Part shown: one piece after another, positions 11,800-24,624 of the stretch | Layout: each line of letters opens with the position of its first letter | Position numbering within the stretch: the first letter of the stretch is position 1 | Source of the DNA: Plotosus lineatus | Lineage: Eukaryota > Chordata > Actinopteri > Siluriformes > Plotosidae | NCBI GenBank assembly: GCA_024760905.1 | Contig: CM045733.1 | Span: forward strand, 26,809,501 to 26,873,500 | Direction of reading: 5' to 3' | DNA: 64,000 nt | Notes under the pieces: model-generated | What the model was told of the DNA's origin: nothing | The model's input: only the letters and a program-made list of their open reading frames with translations | Database searches by the model: none | Program-made: the position numbers and the translations under genes

Positions 11800-12581
11800 C
11801 AGTGATACCTCTGCTCACGAACATAATTGGTTCCCAGAAAGTGTGTGTGAGGCGAAAAGTTCGTCTTCCGAACATTTATTTCCCATAAGAAACCATTAAA
11901 ATGAGAATAATCCGTTCCCAGGTCCCCATAAAACATAATTTTCTACTAAATAAGCCTTAAAACTACACAAAAATATACCTTATTTTATGTATAATAAATG
12001 TCTATTGTATTGTAATTAAAGAAATAAACTGTACTGTATAATAAAGTCGTTTTATTTACCTTTGTGATGGTAGTTGACGGCTTGATGGAATGGAGTGGGA
12101 GGAGGAGGGAGGGAGGGACTTACCGTTTGGAAGGCGAGTTTGGAAACGCCTACTGTTTGGAAACACGCAGAGCCACACACGCACCCTTAATAGCTTCCTT
12201 GTTCTTAAGGATGGTGGTAGACTTAGTGTACTGGTACTGGGACGCTGAGTCACACAAACGCACACCTTGTTCGTGTTTTTCAATGATCTCCGCCTGTGGT
12301 GGGGGCTTTTTCGGTCCCATAATAGCAAAAGTACACTCAATATGGTCCAAAATGTCTAGCAAACACAAACCACTTCCGCACTCAAAGAAAGGGGGTGACG
12401 AACTGTGACGCCATGAGCGTGCGTCAGCTTCTCGTGGCCGCCACCGTGGCGCTGTTCGACCGCGTGGTTTGGTTCGTCCGCCGAAAAGTAGTTCGTCAGC
12501 CGAGACTATATTTTCGCGAATTTAAAGTTCTTGAGGCGAAAAGTTCGTGAGCTTAAGCGTTCGTCAGCCGAGGTTTGACTG
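11800..12581 (-). mobile_element. Non-autonomous pogo/Tigger-type transposon, copy 2 (inverted)
   Basis: This is the same family as 756-1566, reversed. The left end cagtgatacctctgctcacg and right end cgtcagccgaggtttgactg are bounded by TA. The internal minus-strand peptide from 12326 begins MGPKKPPPQAEIIEKHEQG, so the truncated helix-turn-helix remnant and the missing DDE domain are shared. The two copies differ by scattered substitutions and small gaps, so they are relatives derived from a common internally deleted ancestor. Confidence 0.87.
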
Positions 12582-12631
12582 TATATATGGACGGACGGAT
12601 GGTTGGATCGATAGATGGATAGATAGATAGA

Positions 12632-12697
<66 letters not shown>
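12582..12697 (+). repeat. GATG/GATA tract followed by (GT)n
   Basis: A short ATGG/GATA tract (12590-12633) is followed by about 31 GT units (12634-12697). Confidence 0.95.
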
Positions 12698-12699
<2 letters not shown>

Positions 12700-13363
12700 A
12701 AGAATGATGTCACAATTTTTTAATTTATTGGTTATCGACCCTACCAGTGCATCATGTCTTCATGAGTAATCGAACTTGGAGTGTTGAGCTTCTCTCATGT
12801 TTTCAAGAAAATTTAAAGTTATCTAAATTTTGTCTCTTTCTCAAATCTTCATAATGTGCAATTGTACGGTAGAGTGGCTTTAGGTTAATAGACCTTGAAA
12901 TTTTTGGAGCTATGTCATATGAGGCAGTATCAACGTGTCCGGTCTGCCATTAAGTCATAGATCAAACTCTAAACAGCCATCATCACTCATTTAATGGTTG
13001 AAAAACAGCAAATTCCTCCGATTGTACATTGATATGGTTACAAACTCTTTACTTGGGTTGCATGACCTTTATAACAAGAGGGAAATGAAGAAAAAAAACA
13101 ACAACCAAAATTAAAAAGTGCAAGATGAAAATGAGTGATGTCATATATGACTAATAATTTTTTTTCCGATATTTAACTCATTTAAGTAGTCAGTAGTGTC
13201 AATCTCCTTGTGTACAAAGGTAATTTTTATTTTAAAACCCTTTTATGATACAAAACAAATTAAACTGAAGAGAAGGGCCTTCAGTCAGGTTACTGAGACT
13301 CTGAAGTTGTTTTTCAATTATGTGACATCACTCGTTTTTCCCTTTGCACATTTCATACATATA
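12698..13363. other. Intron sequence without recognised features
   Basis: Nothing recognised on either strand. Confidence 0.4.
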
Positions 13364-13693
13364 CAGGGATCCCTCACTTTCCGCAGTTCATGGGGACCGA
13401 GACCCCTGCAACCGCCGATTTCCATGAAGTAGGATCGACCCCCATGACTAACGTATACGTACATGTATATGTGTATACAATATCTATAAATATATATTCA
13501 AATGCTATAAATGCTTATAATAACAATTAAACATTCAAAAATAATCCATAAGATGTAAATAAAATATAAATATGCACACATACAGACGCACACGCGTGCA
13601 CACACTCAGATATGCACCTCACATAAAAATGTAAGTAGTTTTGTTGGGTTGTTTTTTTGTTTTTGTTTGTTTGGGGTTGTTTTTTGCATAATT

Positions 13694-13744
13694 GGCCTTG
13701 TTTTGAGGCATATTCTTGAAGTTTTTTCCTATTTTTATTTTTAT

Positions 13745-13824
<80 letters not shown>

Positions 13825-13874
13825 ATAAAAATAAAAATAGGAAAAAACTTCAAGAATATGCCTCAAACAAGGCC
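13694..13874. repeat. Near-perfect palindrome with (TA)n centre
   Basis: The left arm 13694-13747 (starting ggccttgttttgaggc) and right arm 13822-13874 (ending gcctcaaacaaggcc) are reverse complements over about 53 bases with a single one-base indel. The centre is about 74 bases of TA, itself self-complementary. The structure resembles a palindromic AT-rich repeat able to form a cruciform. Confidence 0.95.
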
Positions 13875-13875
13875 A

Positions 13876-14076
<201 letters not shown>

Positions 14077-14233
14077 GGTATACCTCGACTTAAGTCGTTT
14101 TGACTTAAAAGTCGTTCTCGATCATACGTCGGTTCTCAAAAAATATATGGAATTCTTTAAAAAAAAAAGGCAGTGCCGCATACTTGGGGATTTTGCTCTC
14201 AAAGGATTTTTTCATAATATTTTTCAATTAGCG

Positions 14234-14321
14234 CAGTGCTTCTAAATTATTTTATTAATTATAAAAGGCAAAAATGCATGTTCCCTCAAGGAGGGCGCAT
14301 CCCACTATGTGAGAAGCACTG
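14234..14321. mobile_element. 88-bp miniature hAT element
   Basis: Termini cagtgcttct and agaagcactg are the same as in the hAT copies at 18599 and 46646. Flanks aattagcg (14226-14233) and aattagtg (14322-14329) form an 8-bp duplication with one mismatch, the hAT signature. Confidence 0.85.
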
Positions 14322-15529
14322 AATTAGTGGCAGCCCCGAAAAATTATACATATGTACCAACACGACATTACTGGAACGTGATTCAAATTTAGCCATTGGC
14401 TGACAGCTTTCGTAGAAACTTCTTGCTGATTGGTTGCAAATGATGTGTACACCACTTTTTTCTCCTTCAGGCACATGTTATCAATATAATTGCTTGAATT
14501 GCGAATTCAAGCTTTTAAGTGTGTTTTTAATTATTATTGAAGCCCTATGACGCCAATCAAATGCCCAGCATCTTCTCTAGCTTATGGTAAGGAGCCTAAG
14601 CACTTTATTTATTCATAAATATTATCACATTACAAAATTAAAACGTTTTTACTGAATCAATACTACATTTTACTGTATTAATAAGACTGTCTATAGAATG
14701 TGTTTAAGAAGCATATTTTAGCGTATATAATATTATACATAGGGTTATTATACATTAGATTATAATATTATACATAAGATTTCCAGGATCCGCGAGTGGG
14801 GGAGTAATGTAACCACCGCAAATAATGAGGGCTTCCTGTATATTATATATATGTAGTATATATTTAGTATATATGTATACGTGGCCAATCTGTGTAAGGA
14901 GTATGGGAAAGGGAATGCATTGACCACCTGTACAATTCTGAAATAGAAGGCCATGTTGAAAAGAGTTAAACCAGAAAAGGGGGCTACTATTTTATCTGAG
15001 GAAAGATCAGGACTCAATGATGAGATGGAGAGGCTTCTCCTATTGTGGATCAAGTCGAAAGAGATCAACGGCGATGGGAGTGCGGCCAAGCAGCAGAAGA
15101 CGAGATCAAAATTAGTGAAGTGAAATAAAACAGTTAAAAAAAATAAAATAAATAAATAAATAAAAAGTAGCAAAAAAAAAAAATGAGTAGTGTAAGTTAA
15201 TGTTAAAGCCATTCTTAAGCTCAGATGCACTTAGTGTATTGTTTTTTGACTTATTGTTTATTCCTGTTTTATTATTATTTATTGTTAATTACAGTATTCT
15301 TAATGTTACTGTACATGTGTTATTATTGTGAAATGTTTATTGTTACATGTTTATCTTTGATATATTAGGTGAAATATACGTGTTTGTATCAGGTTATATG
15401 AGTTTGGGAGGGGCTTGGATGGATTAATTGGATTTCCAATGTTCCCTATGGGAATTTTTGTTTCATCTAACGAACGTTTCCACTTACAAGCTTGCCCTCA
15501 GAACGGATTAATTTCGTAAGTAAAGGTAC

Positions 15530-15589
<60 letters not shown>

Positions 15590-15710
15590 AAATTTGGCAT
15601 AGCTTAGCCTAGGCTAACCTGGAGACAACCTAATTCGATTTAAGTCACTTTCGATTTACGTCGTCTCTCCTGGAACTAATTAACAACGTAAGCCAAGGTA
15701 TACCTGTATA

Positions 15711-16183
15711 GCAGGATCGTTTGGTAAAAAGCTGTTTGTACGCATAGGACTTGAGTGAGCAATTAGTTTTTGACTTGACTGAACAAAAGAGTTTCGGGGA
15801 ATGTTTTCAATTACTCCTCAGTTCTATCTGTGTTTCTGTCTTTGCCTTCTGGGGTAAACACTCTGAACACAGATGCATAGGAGCAATGTTTCAGAATTGG
15901 CACTGAGCCTAAATAACAGAAAATGAACAATTATTCGCCCAAGCAAATATAGATAATGTTACTGAATAGAACTACTGAACTCAAAGACATTCACTGAGTC
16001 TAATGCGAATAACTGTTTTGTTTTAACACACTTTTATTAACAGATGCCTCTTCTTTATCAACATCAAAATCTTCATCAACACAGCTGGCATCATCATCAT
16101 CATCATCATCAGTTTGTTTATATGATAAAATGTGTGTGTGTATGTATGTGACAAAGAGACAGACAGAGAAAGAGAGAGAGAGC

Positions 16184-16222
<39 letters not shown>

Positions 16223-16339
16223 TGAAAGAGCGAGAGAGAGAGAAATAATCTTCAAAGCCGAATTCCAGCGTGGAATTTAACATCTATACTAATGCTGCTG
16301 GACATCACAGATGACATTTCACTCTCCTTTTCCGGAAAG
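15711..16339. other. Intron sequence with minor simple repeats
   Basis: Contains a short ATC repeat near 16092 and an interrupted GA tract at 16158-16243. Nothing else recognised. Confidence 0.4.
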
Positions 16340-17525
16340 TATGTGTACTCACAATCTTATAAATAAACTTACTTACTGTTATTGAAGAGAAAGTCGGAGA
16401 TAAGTTCCGCATGCGGTATACTAGAGTCAGGAAGTAAACAGGAAGTTAACGTGTGATGGGCACTGAGCATGTGCAATGTGAGCATGTGACCGAGTTCACC
16501 AATCAGGGTGCTCATTTCAGATCTTCCTTAGCAACTAGCCTGCATTGTTTACGTGCATATCATTTTTATAACCTTTATTTTATTCACTGAAATGGCATTT
16601 TAATATTAAAACAATATCCAAAATGGAGAGACAACTTCACGACTGTGCTCCTGGTGTATGGACTATAGTGTGTCTTGTACCGAACTCTGTGAATAATTGC
16701 AAAGAAAACCGGTAAGTTTGCTACTGTTTTTATCGAGTTTTATGAGAGTACTCGTCAGAAAAAATGGAAATAAAAGACATTTTTAGTGAGTTTTAGTCGA
16801 TTTCACTTCAGCAAGTGATAGTTGAATACTTGCTTTAATGGTTTATGCAAAAATCCGAATTTCGATAAAAAATGACCACTTTTACTTTTTTGGCCATTTT
16901 CTCAAAAGTAGTCCGTGCGACAAGCGCCTACATTCGGTGGAGCGCCTCACAAATGCTCTCATTATTGTCATAAAATTCATAATATGACAGCCCTAATCAG
17001 TAATTTACAATCCAGTGGTGAGACTGTGGCAGCAAACAAAAAGGTTAAACTGGTCATCTGCTAGATGCCTGAACATATCACCTAGGATTTACTTGTCCAA
17101 GACTATGTATGCTCCCTGAGTTAAACCAAAACAAAGAAAAGAAAGCTCAATGTATAATGTATAGTATGCATGTAGCATGTAATAACAAGTATAGTGATCA
17201 TAAAGTGTATTGATCACAAGCACTGGTACTAACAGAATCCTTTTCCATAATATAAAAAGTATAAAAGAGGACATGTGACTTGAGAGGAGGTTTACAGGTT
17301 TTACTCTGTTCATTTTAGAGTGAGTAAAAAGAAAATCAACCAGACAGAACCAGTGAAAGAAAACGGTAACTTCCGCAAACAGCATTATTCTGTGTGCATG
17401 AATGCTAATGGTCTTTGTTTCAGTTTAAAGTTTCAGGTAAGAAAGGCCATAAAGGCACTATTGCACACCTCCCCCCTTGCTTTTTCGTAGAATTTTGAGT
17501 GTGTTTGAATATTTTGTAGGTATTA
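16340..17525. other. Inverted relative of 1-180, then unassigned sequence
   Basis: 16340-16510 matches 1-180 in reverse, including tgaagagaaagtcggagata and gtcaggaagtaaacaggaag. A plus-strand peptide from 16624 (MERQLHDCAPGVWTIVC) is open for about 30 codons up to a gtaag, but no family is recognised. This could be the end of a DNA transposon. Confidence 0.35.
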
Positions 17526-17538
17526 TGATACAATATTA

Positions 17539-18543
17539 TGTATGAGGAAGTCTAGAGTGGCAGAGAAGTATGTTAGAGCGGTGCAGGACATGTATGAGCG
17601 ATGTAAGACAGTGGTGAGGTGTGCTGTCGGTGTGACAGAAGAGTTCAAGGTGGAGGTAGGACTGCATCAAGGGTCAGCTCTCAGCCCCTTCTTGTTTGCT
17701 ATGGTGATGGACAGGCTGACAGACGAGGTTAGACAAGAATCATCATGGACTATGATGTTTGCAGATGACATCGTGATCTGTAGTGAGAGCAGAGAACAAG
17801 TGGAGGAAAATCTAGAGAGGTGGAGGTATGCCCTGGAAAGGAGGGGATTGAAGGTTAGTCTCAGTAAAACAGAATCCATGTGTGTGAACGACAAGGACCC
17901 AAGAGGAATTGTAAGGTTACAGGGGGCAGAGATAAAGAAGGTGGAGGAATTTAAGTACTTAGGCTCAACAATCCAGAGCAATGGAGAGTGTGGAAAAGAG
18001 GTGAAGAAGCGTGTGCAGGCAGGTTGGAATGGATGGAGAAAAGTGTCTGGTGTGATGTGTGATAGGAGAGTATCAGCAAGAATGAAGGGAAAAGTGTACA
18101 AGACGGTGATGAGGCCAGCGATTTTGTCTGGTTTAGAGACAGTGGCTCAGGGGAAAAGACAAGAGTCAGAGTTGGAGGTAGCAGAGATGAAAATGTTGAG
18201 GTTCTCGTTGGGAGTAACGAGGATGGATAGGATCAGGAATGAGTACATCAGAGGGACAGCACATGTTAGATGTTTTGGAGACAAAGTCAGAGAGGCTAGA
18301 TTGAGATGGTTTGGACATGTACAGAGGAGGGATAGTGAGTATATTGGTAGCAGGATGCTGAGGTTGGAACTACCAGGCAGAAGGCCCAGAGGAAGACCAA
18401 AGAGAAGATTTATGGATGTGGTGAAGGCGGATATGAAGGTCGTAGGAGTAAGAGTAGAAGATGCAGAGGATAGGGTGAGATGGAGGCAGATCATTTGCTG
18501 TGGCGACCCCTGAAGGGAACAGCCGAAAGGAAAAGAAGAAGTC
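17539..18543 (+). mobile_element. RTE-type LINE, 5'-truncated, with 13-bp duplication
   Basis: Flanked by a perfect 13-bp duplication tgatacaatatta (17526-17538, 18544-18556). The element starts inside the reverse transcriptase and ends with a roughly 30-bp 3' untranslated region, agggaacagccgaaaggaaa, followed by agaag repeats. Confidence 0.94.
17542..18513 (+). pseudogene. RTE LINE reverse transcriptase C-terminal part, open
   Basis: An uninterrupted 323-codon frame begins just after the truncation (MRKSRVAEKYVRAVQDM) and continues through GLHQGSALSPFLFAMVMD, MMFADDIVI with the catalytic Asp pair, EFKYLGSTIQSNGECG, WFGHVQRR and the basic patch RRPRGRPKRRFM to the stop after CCGDP. The fingers part of the reverse transcriptase and all upstream domains are gone, so it cannot mobilise itself. 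The missing stops and intact duplication point to recent insertion. The last codons and the 3' untranslated region are the part shared with the RTE-type SINE-A tails. Confidence 0.9.
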
Positions 18544-18598
18544 TGATACAATATTACACACAGTAGGTGTTAGAGTACATAGTCACTTATGTATATAA

Positions 18599-19126
18599 CA
18601 GTGCTTCTCAATTATTTTCTGTGGCGCCCCCTTTGGAAGAAAATAACTTCATGCCCCCCACCGCCCCGCGAGCGACTATAAATAGTATTATTTGCCTATA
18701 AAATTGTTATTAGTACACCTCTGCATAACATTGTATCTTAAGATTAAAAACAAAAAAGAAAGAAATATAGTTCAACTTACAACTTCATGAACATTGTTTT
18801 TTAATCTGAAATTGAAAAGATTTAAGGTGCACCAGTGTGCCTGAAATAAATAAAAAAATCTCCATTTCTCTCCACCTTTCTCTTCGTTCCTGTTAGAAAT
18901 TTTTCCATGTTGTTTACTGCATTTCATATCGTTTGCTCGTGTGAAAAACTGCTACACCACAGCATGATAATCAGAGCTGCCACTGCCAACTAGTGGAGTG
19001 GAGGTTCAATTACACTTAATTCTCGTATACAATTCCAGAAAAGCATGTTCCGCAGAGACGCACTGCCCCCGGCATCACACGCCCCCCCCGGCATCATACC
19101 GTGCGCCCACTATTTGAGAAGCACTG
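18599..19126. mobile_element. Non-autonomous hAT element with perfect 8-bp duplication
   Basis: Termini cagtgcttctcaa and ttgagaagcactg are perfect inverted repeats. The flanks gtatataa (18591-18598 and 19127-19134) are identical. The interior (tgtggcgccccct near the left end, C-rich gccccccccggcatc near the right end) has no open transposase frame. The right end of the copy at 46646 shares the left-end wording here, in reverse. Confidence 0.94.
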
Positions 19127-19357
19127 GTATATAATAACATGCACAATTGCGTACATAATCGTACACAATAAAAAGGTGTAGTAAACATGTGCAGAAGGTT
19201 ACAGAAAGCTACCCTAAAGAATTTACATGCCTAATCTCTGCTTTTCAAATTTATTCACAGAAGTCTACACCATCTCTTTTACTCAAATTAAATTGTCAAT
19301 CAGAATAGAGTACTTCATTCAGATTCAGCTTTTCTCATCTAGAAATTTTATTCCTGG

Positions 19358-19570
19358 GATATGGTAGCATGCTTACCTCACAGCAAAAAAGGCAGATGTT
19401 TTCTTGTGCTGTTTGCATTTTTTCCTTGTGCCTATATCAGTTTCCTCCTCGCTGGTTATTTCAAATTGACCCAGAGTAAAAATATGAGTCTGAATGGATG
19501 TCTGTACTTCAGGGTTGGCTTCAGGAATTGTATCCAATCATATCCAAACCCTGGCAAAAATAATTGATGC
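19358..19570 (+). mobile_element. Degenerate V-SINE-like remnant
   Basis: Weak similarity to the V-SINE head and centre: ggtagcatgcttacctcaca, cagcaaaaaaggcag and cagtttcctcctcgctgg. The tail is not recognisable. Confidence 0.45.
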
Positions 19571-20070
19571 ATTGACCCTCAGGGAACCCGGACAAAGATG
19601 CAAAATAAAGAAGAAAATATTGTTAAACTTTGAAGTACGTACCGATATGTCACTATTTGATGCAGAATAAAACAGGTCATATTTTTTATCACCACTTGAT
19701 AAGTCTATTATAATTAATTGCTGTGTGAGTGTCCCAGTGTGTGCATAAACAAACTTCAGTAGGTCATAACAAGAGATTGTGCCCTTTGGAGAATCATCAA
19801 ATCATGCATTTTATTTTAATTATAGCCACAATCTCAATTTATAAGTCTAGACCAAAACCTGGATTGTTTCATGAGGCATGCTGTTAAATAATTCTTCTCT
19901 AATGTAAGTGGGTAGTTTCAGATGAGTAAGCTGGAATGTGTTGCCTGTGTCAGAGTCTGACAGACGTACTGATATGGGACTCATCAGCTACTCCTACTCT
20001 GCTTCATTTTATCAAGCTCGATCAAGGGTCCATATTATTTACATTGTTTACATACTGTAAATTCTGCAGT

Positions 20071-20434
20071 GGGCGGCATGGCTGTGTAGTGGTTAGCATG
20101 TCTGCCCCACAGCAAGAAGGCTTGGGTTCGATTCCCAGCCTGGATGCTTTGTGTGTGGAGTTTGCATGCTCTGCCCATGTTTCCGTGGGTTTCCTCCAGG
20201 TACTCTGTTTTACTTCCACTGTCCAAAACATGCACAGTAGGCTAAGTGTCTGTTCCAAATCTCCCCTAGGTAAGTTTGAGTTTGAATGGTTGTGTGCATG
20301 TTTTCCTTGCAATAGCCTAGCGAACTGTCCAGGGTGTACCCCTCCCTCGCCTGGAATCGCTGAGATGGGCTCCAGCCTCCCCGTGACCCTAATTAGGATT
20401 AAGCGGTTCAGAAAAATTAATGGATGGATGAATG
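20071..20434 (+). mobile_element. Full-length V-SINE-like element
   Basis: Starts gggcggcatggctgtgtagt with a tRNA-like A box and gggttcgattcccag as B box. It continues through tggagtttgcatgctc and tttcctccaggtactctg (V-SINE central domain), then the tail gtccagggtgtacc and aattaggattaagcggttca, ending in GGAT/GAAT repeats. The 12-bp duplication aaattctgcagt (20059-20070, 20435-20446) is perfect. Confidence 0.92.
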
Positions 20435-21018
20435 AAATTCTGCAGTTCTTCAATGCATGAAGTACTGTTTGTCTTTACTATCAATATATGTGCAGTGTAT
20501 TGAACAAACCCTTATATTTAGGCATGCATTAGAATTCGATAGGAGCTTCTCTCTCCAAAACCTTCTAAATGACTTAACATGGTTCTCTTTTACACATTTT
20601 TATGATAATACAATTGTAGTTGCATCACTGAGTTTACAATTAGAAGAAAGAATACACTGTAAAGCTATCATCCAATGAAAGCTTATTTCAATTCAAACCT
20701 ACCGACCTATAGAATATTTAGTTAGTAATTAAATGCTTCATAATGGTATTAAGTTATATATCCTCTGTGGTCCATGCACATGTATATGCAGTTATTAAAT
20801 AATCATGAATTCTCGGGGCCTTCTTGGAAAATCAATATTACACATGGTACAGCTATAGTCACATCATCACGTTATAAGTCACCGATGTACTCACTAGTGT
20901 ATTCTGCGAATTCACCTTCTTTCATGTTTTTTCTTTAAACATTCTATGTTTAAAGGAAAAGGGATTCAACTTGTCTGGGCACATCTAAACTGAGTAAGAT
21001 TTCACTGTTGAGAGATGC

Positions 21019-21642
21019 CTCCACTTGGGGAGGAGTTTAAGTATCTTGGGGTCTTGTTTACGAGTGAGGGAAGGATGGAGTGAGAGATCGACAGACGGAT
21101 CGCTGCAGCCTCTGCTGTTAAGCGGTGCCTGTACCGGTCCGTCGTGGTGAAGAAGGAGCTGAGCCGCAAGGCAAAGCTCTCAATTTACCAGTCGATCTAC
21201 GTTCCAACCCTCACCTATGGTTACGAGCTTTGGGTAATGACCGAAAGAACAAGATCACGGATACAAGCGGCTGAAATGAGCTTCCTTCGCCGGGTGGCGG
21301 GGTTCTTCTCCCTTAGAGATAGGGTGAGAAGCTCCGCCATCCGGGGAGAGCTCGGAGTAGATCCGCTGCTCCTCCGCATTGAGAGGGGCCAGTTGAGGTG
21401 GCTCGGGCATCTGGTCAGAATGCCCCCCAGACGCCTCCCTGGTGTGGTGTTTCGGGCATGTCCAACCGGGAACAGACCCCGGGGTCGACCTAGAACACGC
21501 TGGAGGGACTATGTCTCTCGACTTGTCTGGGACCGCCTTGGTGTCCCCCCGGGAGAGTTGGGGCAAGTGGCTCAGGAGAGCGACGTCTGGACCTCTTTGC
21601 TTAGGTTGCTGCCCCCGCTACCCGACCCTGGACTAAGCGGAA

Positions 21643-21686
<44 letters not shown>
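21019..21686 (+). mobile_element. Rex-type LINE 3' fragment with GAT tail, copy 2
   Basis: Flanked by tgttgagagatgc at 21006-21018 and 21687-21699. Reading begins EEFKYLGVLFTSEGRM, meets a TGA at about 21079, then continues IDRRIAAASAVKRCLYRSVV and, in the long frame 21144-21647, KKELSRKAKLSIYQSIYVP to the RPRGRPRTRWRDYVSRL region and DPGLSGR. A one-codon insertion (GFFSLRD) distinguishes it from copy 1. The tail is a GAT repeat. Confidence 0.88.
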
Positions 21687-21688
<2 letters not shown>

Positions 21689-21912
21689 TTGAGAGATGCA
21701 CACACACACACACTTTATGTCAATAGCACTGAATATTGTGGCCGTGTAAGGTTGTGGTAGCACAATTGAAAGCAACATAGCATTAAACTTAGGTAAAAGC
21801 TTCGCTCAGTTCTTATCCATAAAACACACACACACAAGCTGGTAGTCCATCAGGACACTTAAACAGGAGTGTGCAGTACGCAGTGTGTTTAAGACCAAGT
21901 GCATGCCTCTAC

Positions 21913-22042
<130 letters not shown>

Positions 22043-22595
22043 AAAAACATTAAAGAAAACTGGATCTGAGGTAGGAACAATTGTACTAACTTAACTGCTC
22101 TGACAAACATTCCACCCACACACTTGAAGCTTCACAGTTACCTGGACAGAAATAATCGATTTTTAGTGGCTGCTGAGGATAAGCAGTAAGAGTGTGGTGA
22201 AAAAAAACTGGGTTGAACTGATATGAGAATATGGTCACAACATGTGAATGATAGTGCAGTTCTTTTCTCTCTACCGCAAAATATCTGACGTTTTTGGTGT
22301 CCAAGTTACCATAAATGACCACTAGGATGAGCACAGCGTTAAACATCATCTAAGGGTGCAACAAGTATACAAAATGTAATAATTTGCTGTCAAGTCCTTG
22401 AGATGGATACATCAATTCTGTACCGTTTTAATTATAGCTTGTAAAAACAAAGCCCCACTGGTCCAAACAACAAAAACATACTTCATGTTTACCTTTCCAA
22501 GAAAATGCGTGTGCACTTTTAATATATCGCCTCGTTTAGAAATAACGCATCGATGCAGCTTAAAACCTAGCATTGAAAATTAGTGGTATACTCAC

Positions 22596-22635
22596 ATGTT
22601 TGGATAGATTGGCGCTCTTGGAGTCCACATCGTAC
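22596..22635 (-). CDS. cpne8: Copine exon (third calcium loop of first C2 domain)
   Basis: A 40-bp minus-strand exon between acceptor tttctgcag and donor gtgagtat. Its first base G completes the CT left by the exon at 31332-31435 (Leu), then it encodes YDVDSKSANLSKH. The YDVDS plus LSKHD pattern, with the last Asp in the next exon, is the copine version of the C2 calcium-binding loop that supplies paired Asp residues. It ends in phase 0 and joins the exon at 3675-3751 as SKH-DFLGQ. The downstream intron is about 18.8 kb and filled with transposons. The match to copine-5/8 is strong; which paralogue is less sure. Confidence 0.9.
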
Positions 22636-23547
22636 CTGCAGAAAGGAGACAAAGAATTTCGAGCATTGCTTGAGCTTTCATTACATCATGACTATGAAAA
22701 TAAAACCCAACACAAGCTCCCTTTAAAAGCCTTAACTTTAAGCATTATAACCTGAAAATTAAAGTCTAAAACTACCAATATTACCTAATAAGTCTTTCTG
22801 TGTTTGTACAGAGGTGGGAAAAGTGTCAAAAAGAAAACAAGGTTAAACACTTCATCTTTTTTTTTAGACAGATCATTAGCCAGATGAGGATTCATACCGA
22901 ATCTAAAGAGACAATTTCTGTATGTCACAGCTATGGCTCATCATCATTAAGACGCACATGGCTGACCTCATCAGACATCAGGATTTTGCTTGAAACTACT
23001 GCAAGTAATTTCACACTTGAAAACAGACACTCTGCTTTCAGACTGATTCAGTGAGGATACAAATTAAGAATTAATCTGAAGTTTCAGAAATTGCTGGTTT
23101 TGCAGATGATTGTACACAAGATATAGTATAATACAGCAAGAATAAAGACTGTAAAAAAATCTTTCGATGGCATGTCAGGTTCGTAAACTATGAAATAGCA
23201 GTTTATTTCTATTATTGAGAAGCTCTATATTGGTGGTTCTGAGATAAAAGCCTGCTGTTCTCTTTCAATTGCACAGACTCACACATTTATCTGATCAAGA
23301 TACACTGTGATTTCCCATTTATTTTTCAGTCATTTCTGTCATTTTCTTTTTCTCTTCTTTCTTGTTTGTTTGTATTCATGAACGTGCAAAAATGTGCAAT
23401 ATATAGCCTTATGTGGCCACAGAGTCCATACTGCAAAACAACAGTGGTTTAGATATAACATGAAAATCATATGCCTATTATGTGTAGGTCCTCCTTGCAT
23501 TACCAAAATGGCTTAGACTGTGCCATTACATAATAACTCGGGCTGTG

Positions 23548-23745
23548 CCGTGGTGGCCCGATGGTAGGGTGCTGGATTACTGATCCGAACATCGGGGATT
23601 CAAGCCCCACAATTAATGGGTTGTCACAGCTGCCCCCACTCCAATGCAGCTAACTGGGTTATGAAAGGCTGGCCATTTCTGTTACTGCCTGTTTTGAGAG
23701 GTCGTAAAAGAACCATTGCTGGGTTTCATCAAAAGTAGAGTAAAA
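23548..23745 (+). mobile_element. SINE-A fragment without tail
   Basis: Head gtggtggcccgatggtaggg, B-box-like ggggattcaagcccc, body aatgcagctaactgggttat and gtaaaagaaccattgctggg. It stops before the tail switch point. Confidence 0.8.
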
Positions 23746-23957
23746 CTCATTGTTTGAATCTGCGATCTATTCCAGAAACACAAACAATTAAGTAAGAATC
23801 TACTCTTAATGAGAATGTAAATCAAAATTTACCTTGCAATTTTAATAAAAAAATATTCTGCTGTACCACACTTTCAGTAATGATCAACATAAATCGAAAA
23901 TAAATAATTATTGAAACATAAATAAATAATATTCATTTGCCAAACAGCTTAATTTTA

Positions 23958-24245
23958 CTAGGATCGCGAGGAGGCTGAAACCTACGCCACTCGACTGCAT
24001 GACAGGGCAGGGCACACCCTGAACTCATCAGTCCATGAGAAGGCCAGCACACACCATCATTCACACTCACACCTAAGGGCAATGTGGAACAGACAGCCTA
24101 ATGTGAATATCTTTGGACTGTGGAAGAAAACTGCATCTGAAAGAAACCCATGTAAGCCTGGGAACAACATGCAAACTCCACACAGAAACGCCCTTCTGAA
24201 CCCAAGACTCAAACTCAGGACTTTCTTGCTGGGAGCAGCCGTGCC
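23958..24245 (-). mobile_element. V-SINE-like copy, reversed
   Basis: Read in reverse it shows the head region with cagcaagaa-like wording (plus strand tttcttgctgggagcag), central domain (ggactgtggaagaaaactgc) and tail (gcagggcacaccctgaactc). The 3' end is worn. Confidence 0.75.
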
Positions 24246-24589
24246 ATCTGATTCAATAATTATTTTTAAACAATTTTGATGGAAATAAAATAATGCACAA
24301 AATTCAGTCCACATTACAAGACTGTGTAAGTGTTGTGTTCTTTTTATTCTACACTGTGAAATTAAAGAACATGCATCTGCTAAAGACAAATTGTAGACTG
24401 CAGCACACATCAAGTGGTGAGGCAGAATGTCAATTCAAGTCACCATTGCTTGAATAAATTTCTGAGTGCTTTGTGATCATGAGGCATGAAGCAGTTTAGA
24501 GGCCAGAGTGTGTGCAAACATATCTCTTAAGTTCTATCTCTGCACTCACACTCAAATTTGTGAATATTGCATTATTGAAGGCATTCACA

Positions 24590-24624
24590 ATCTCTCTCTC
24601 TCTCTCTCGCTCTCTCTCTCTCTA

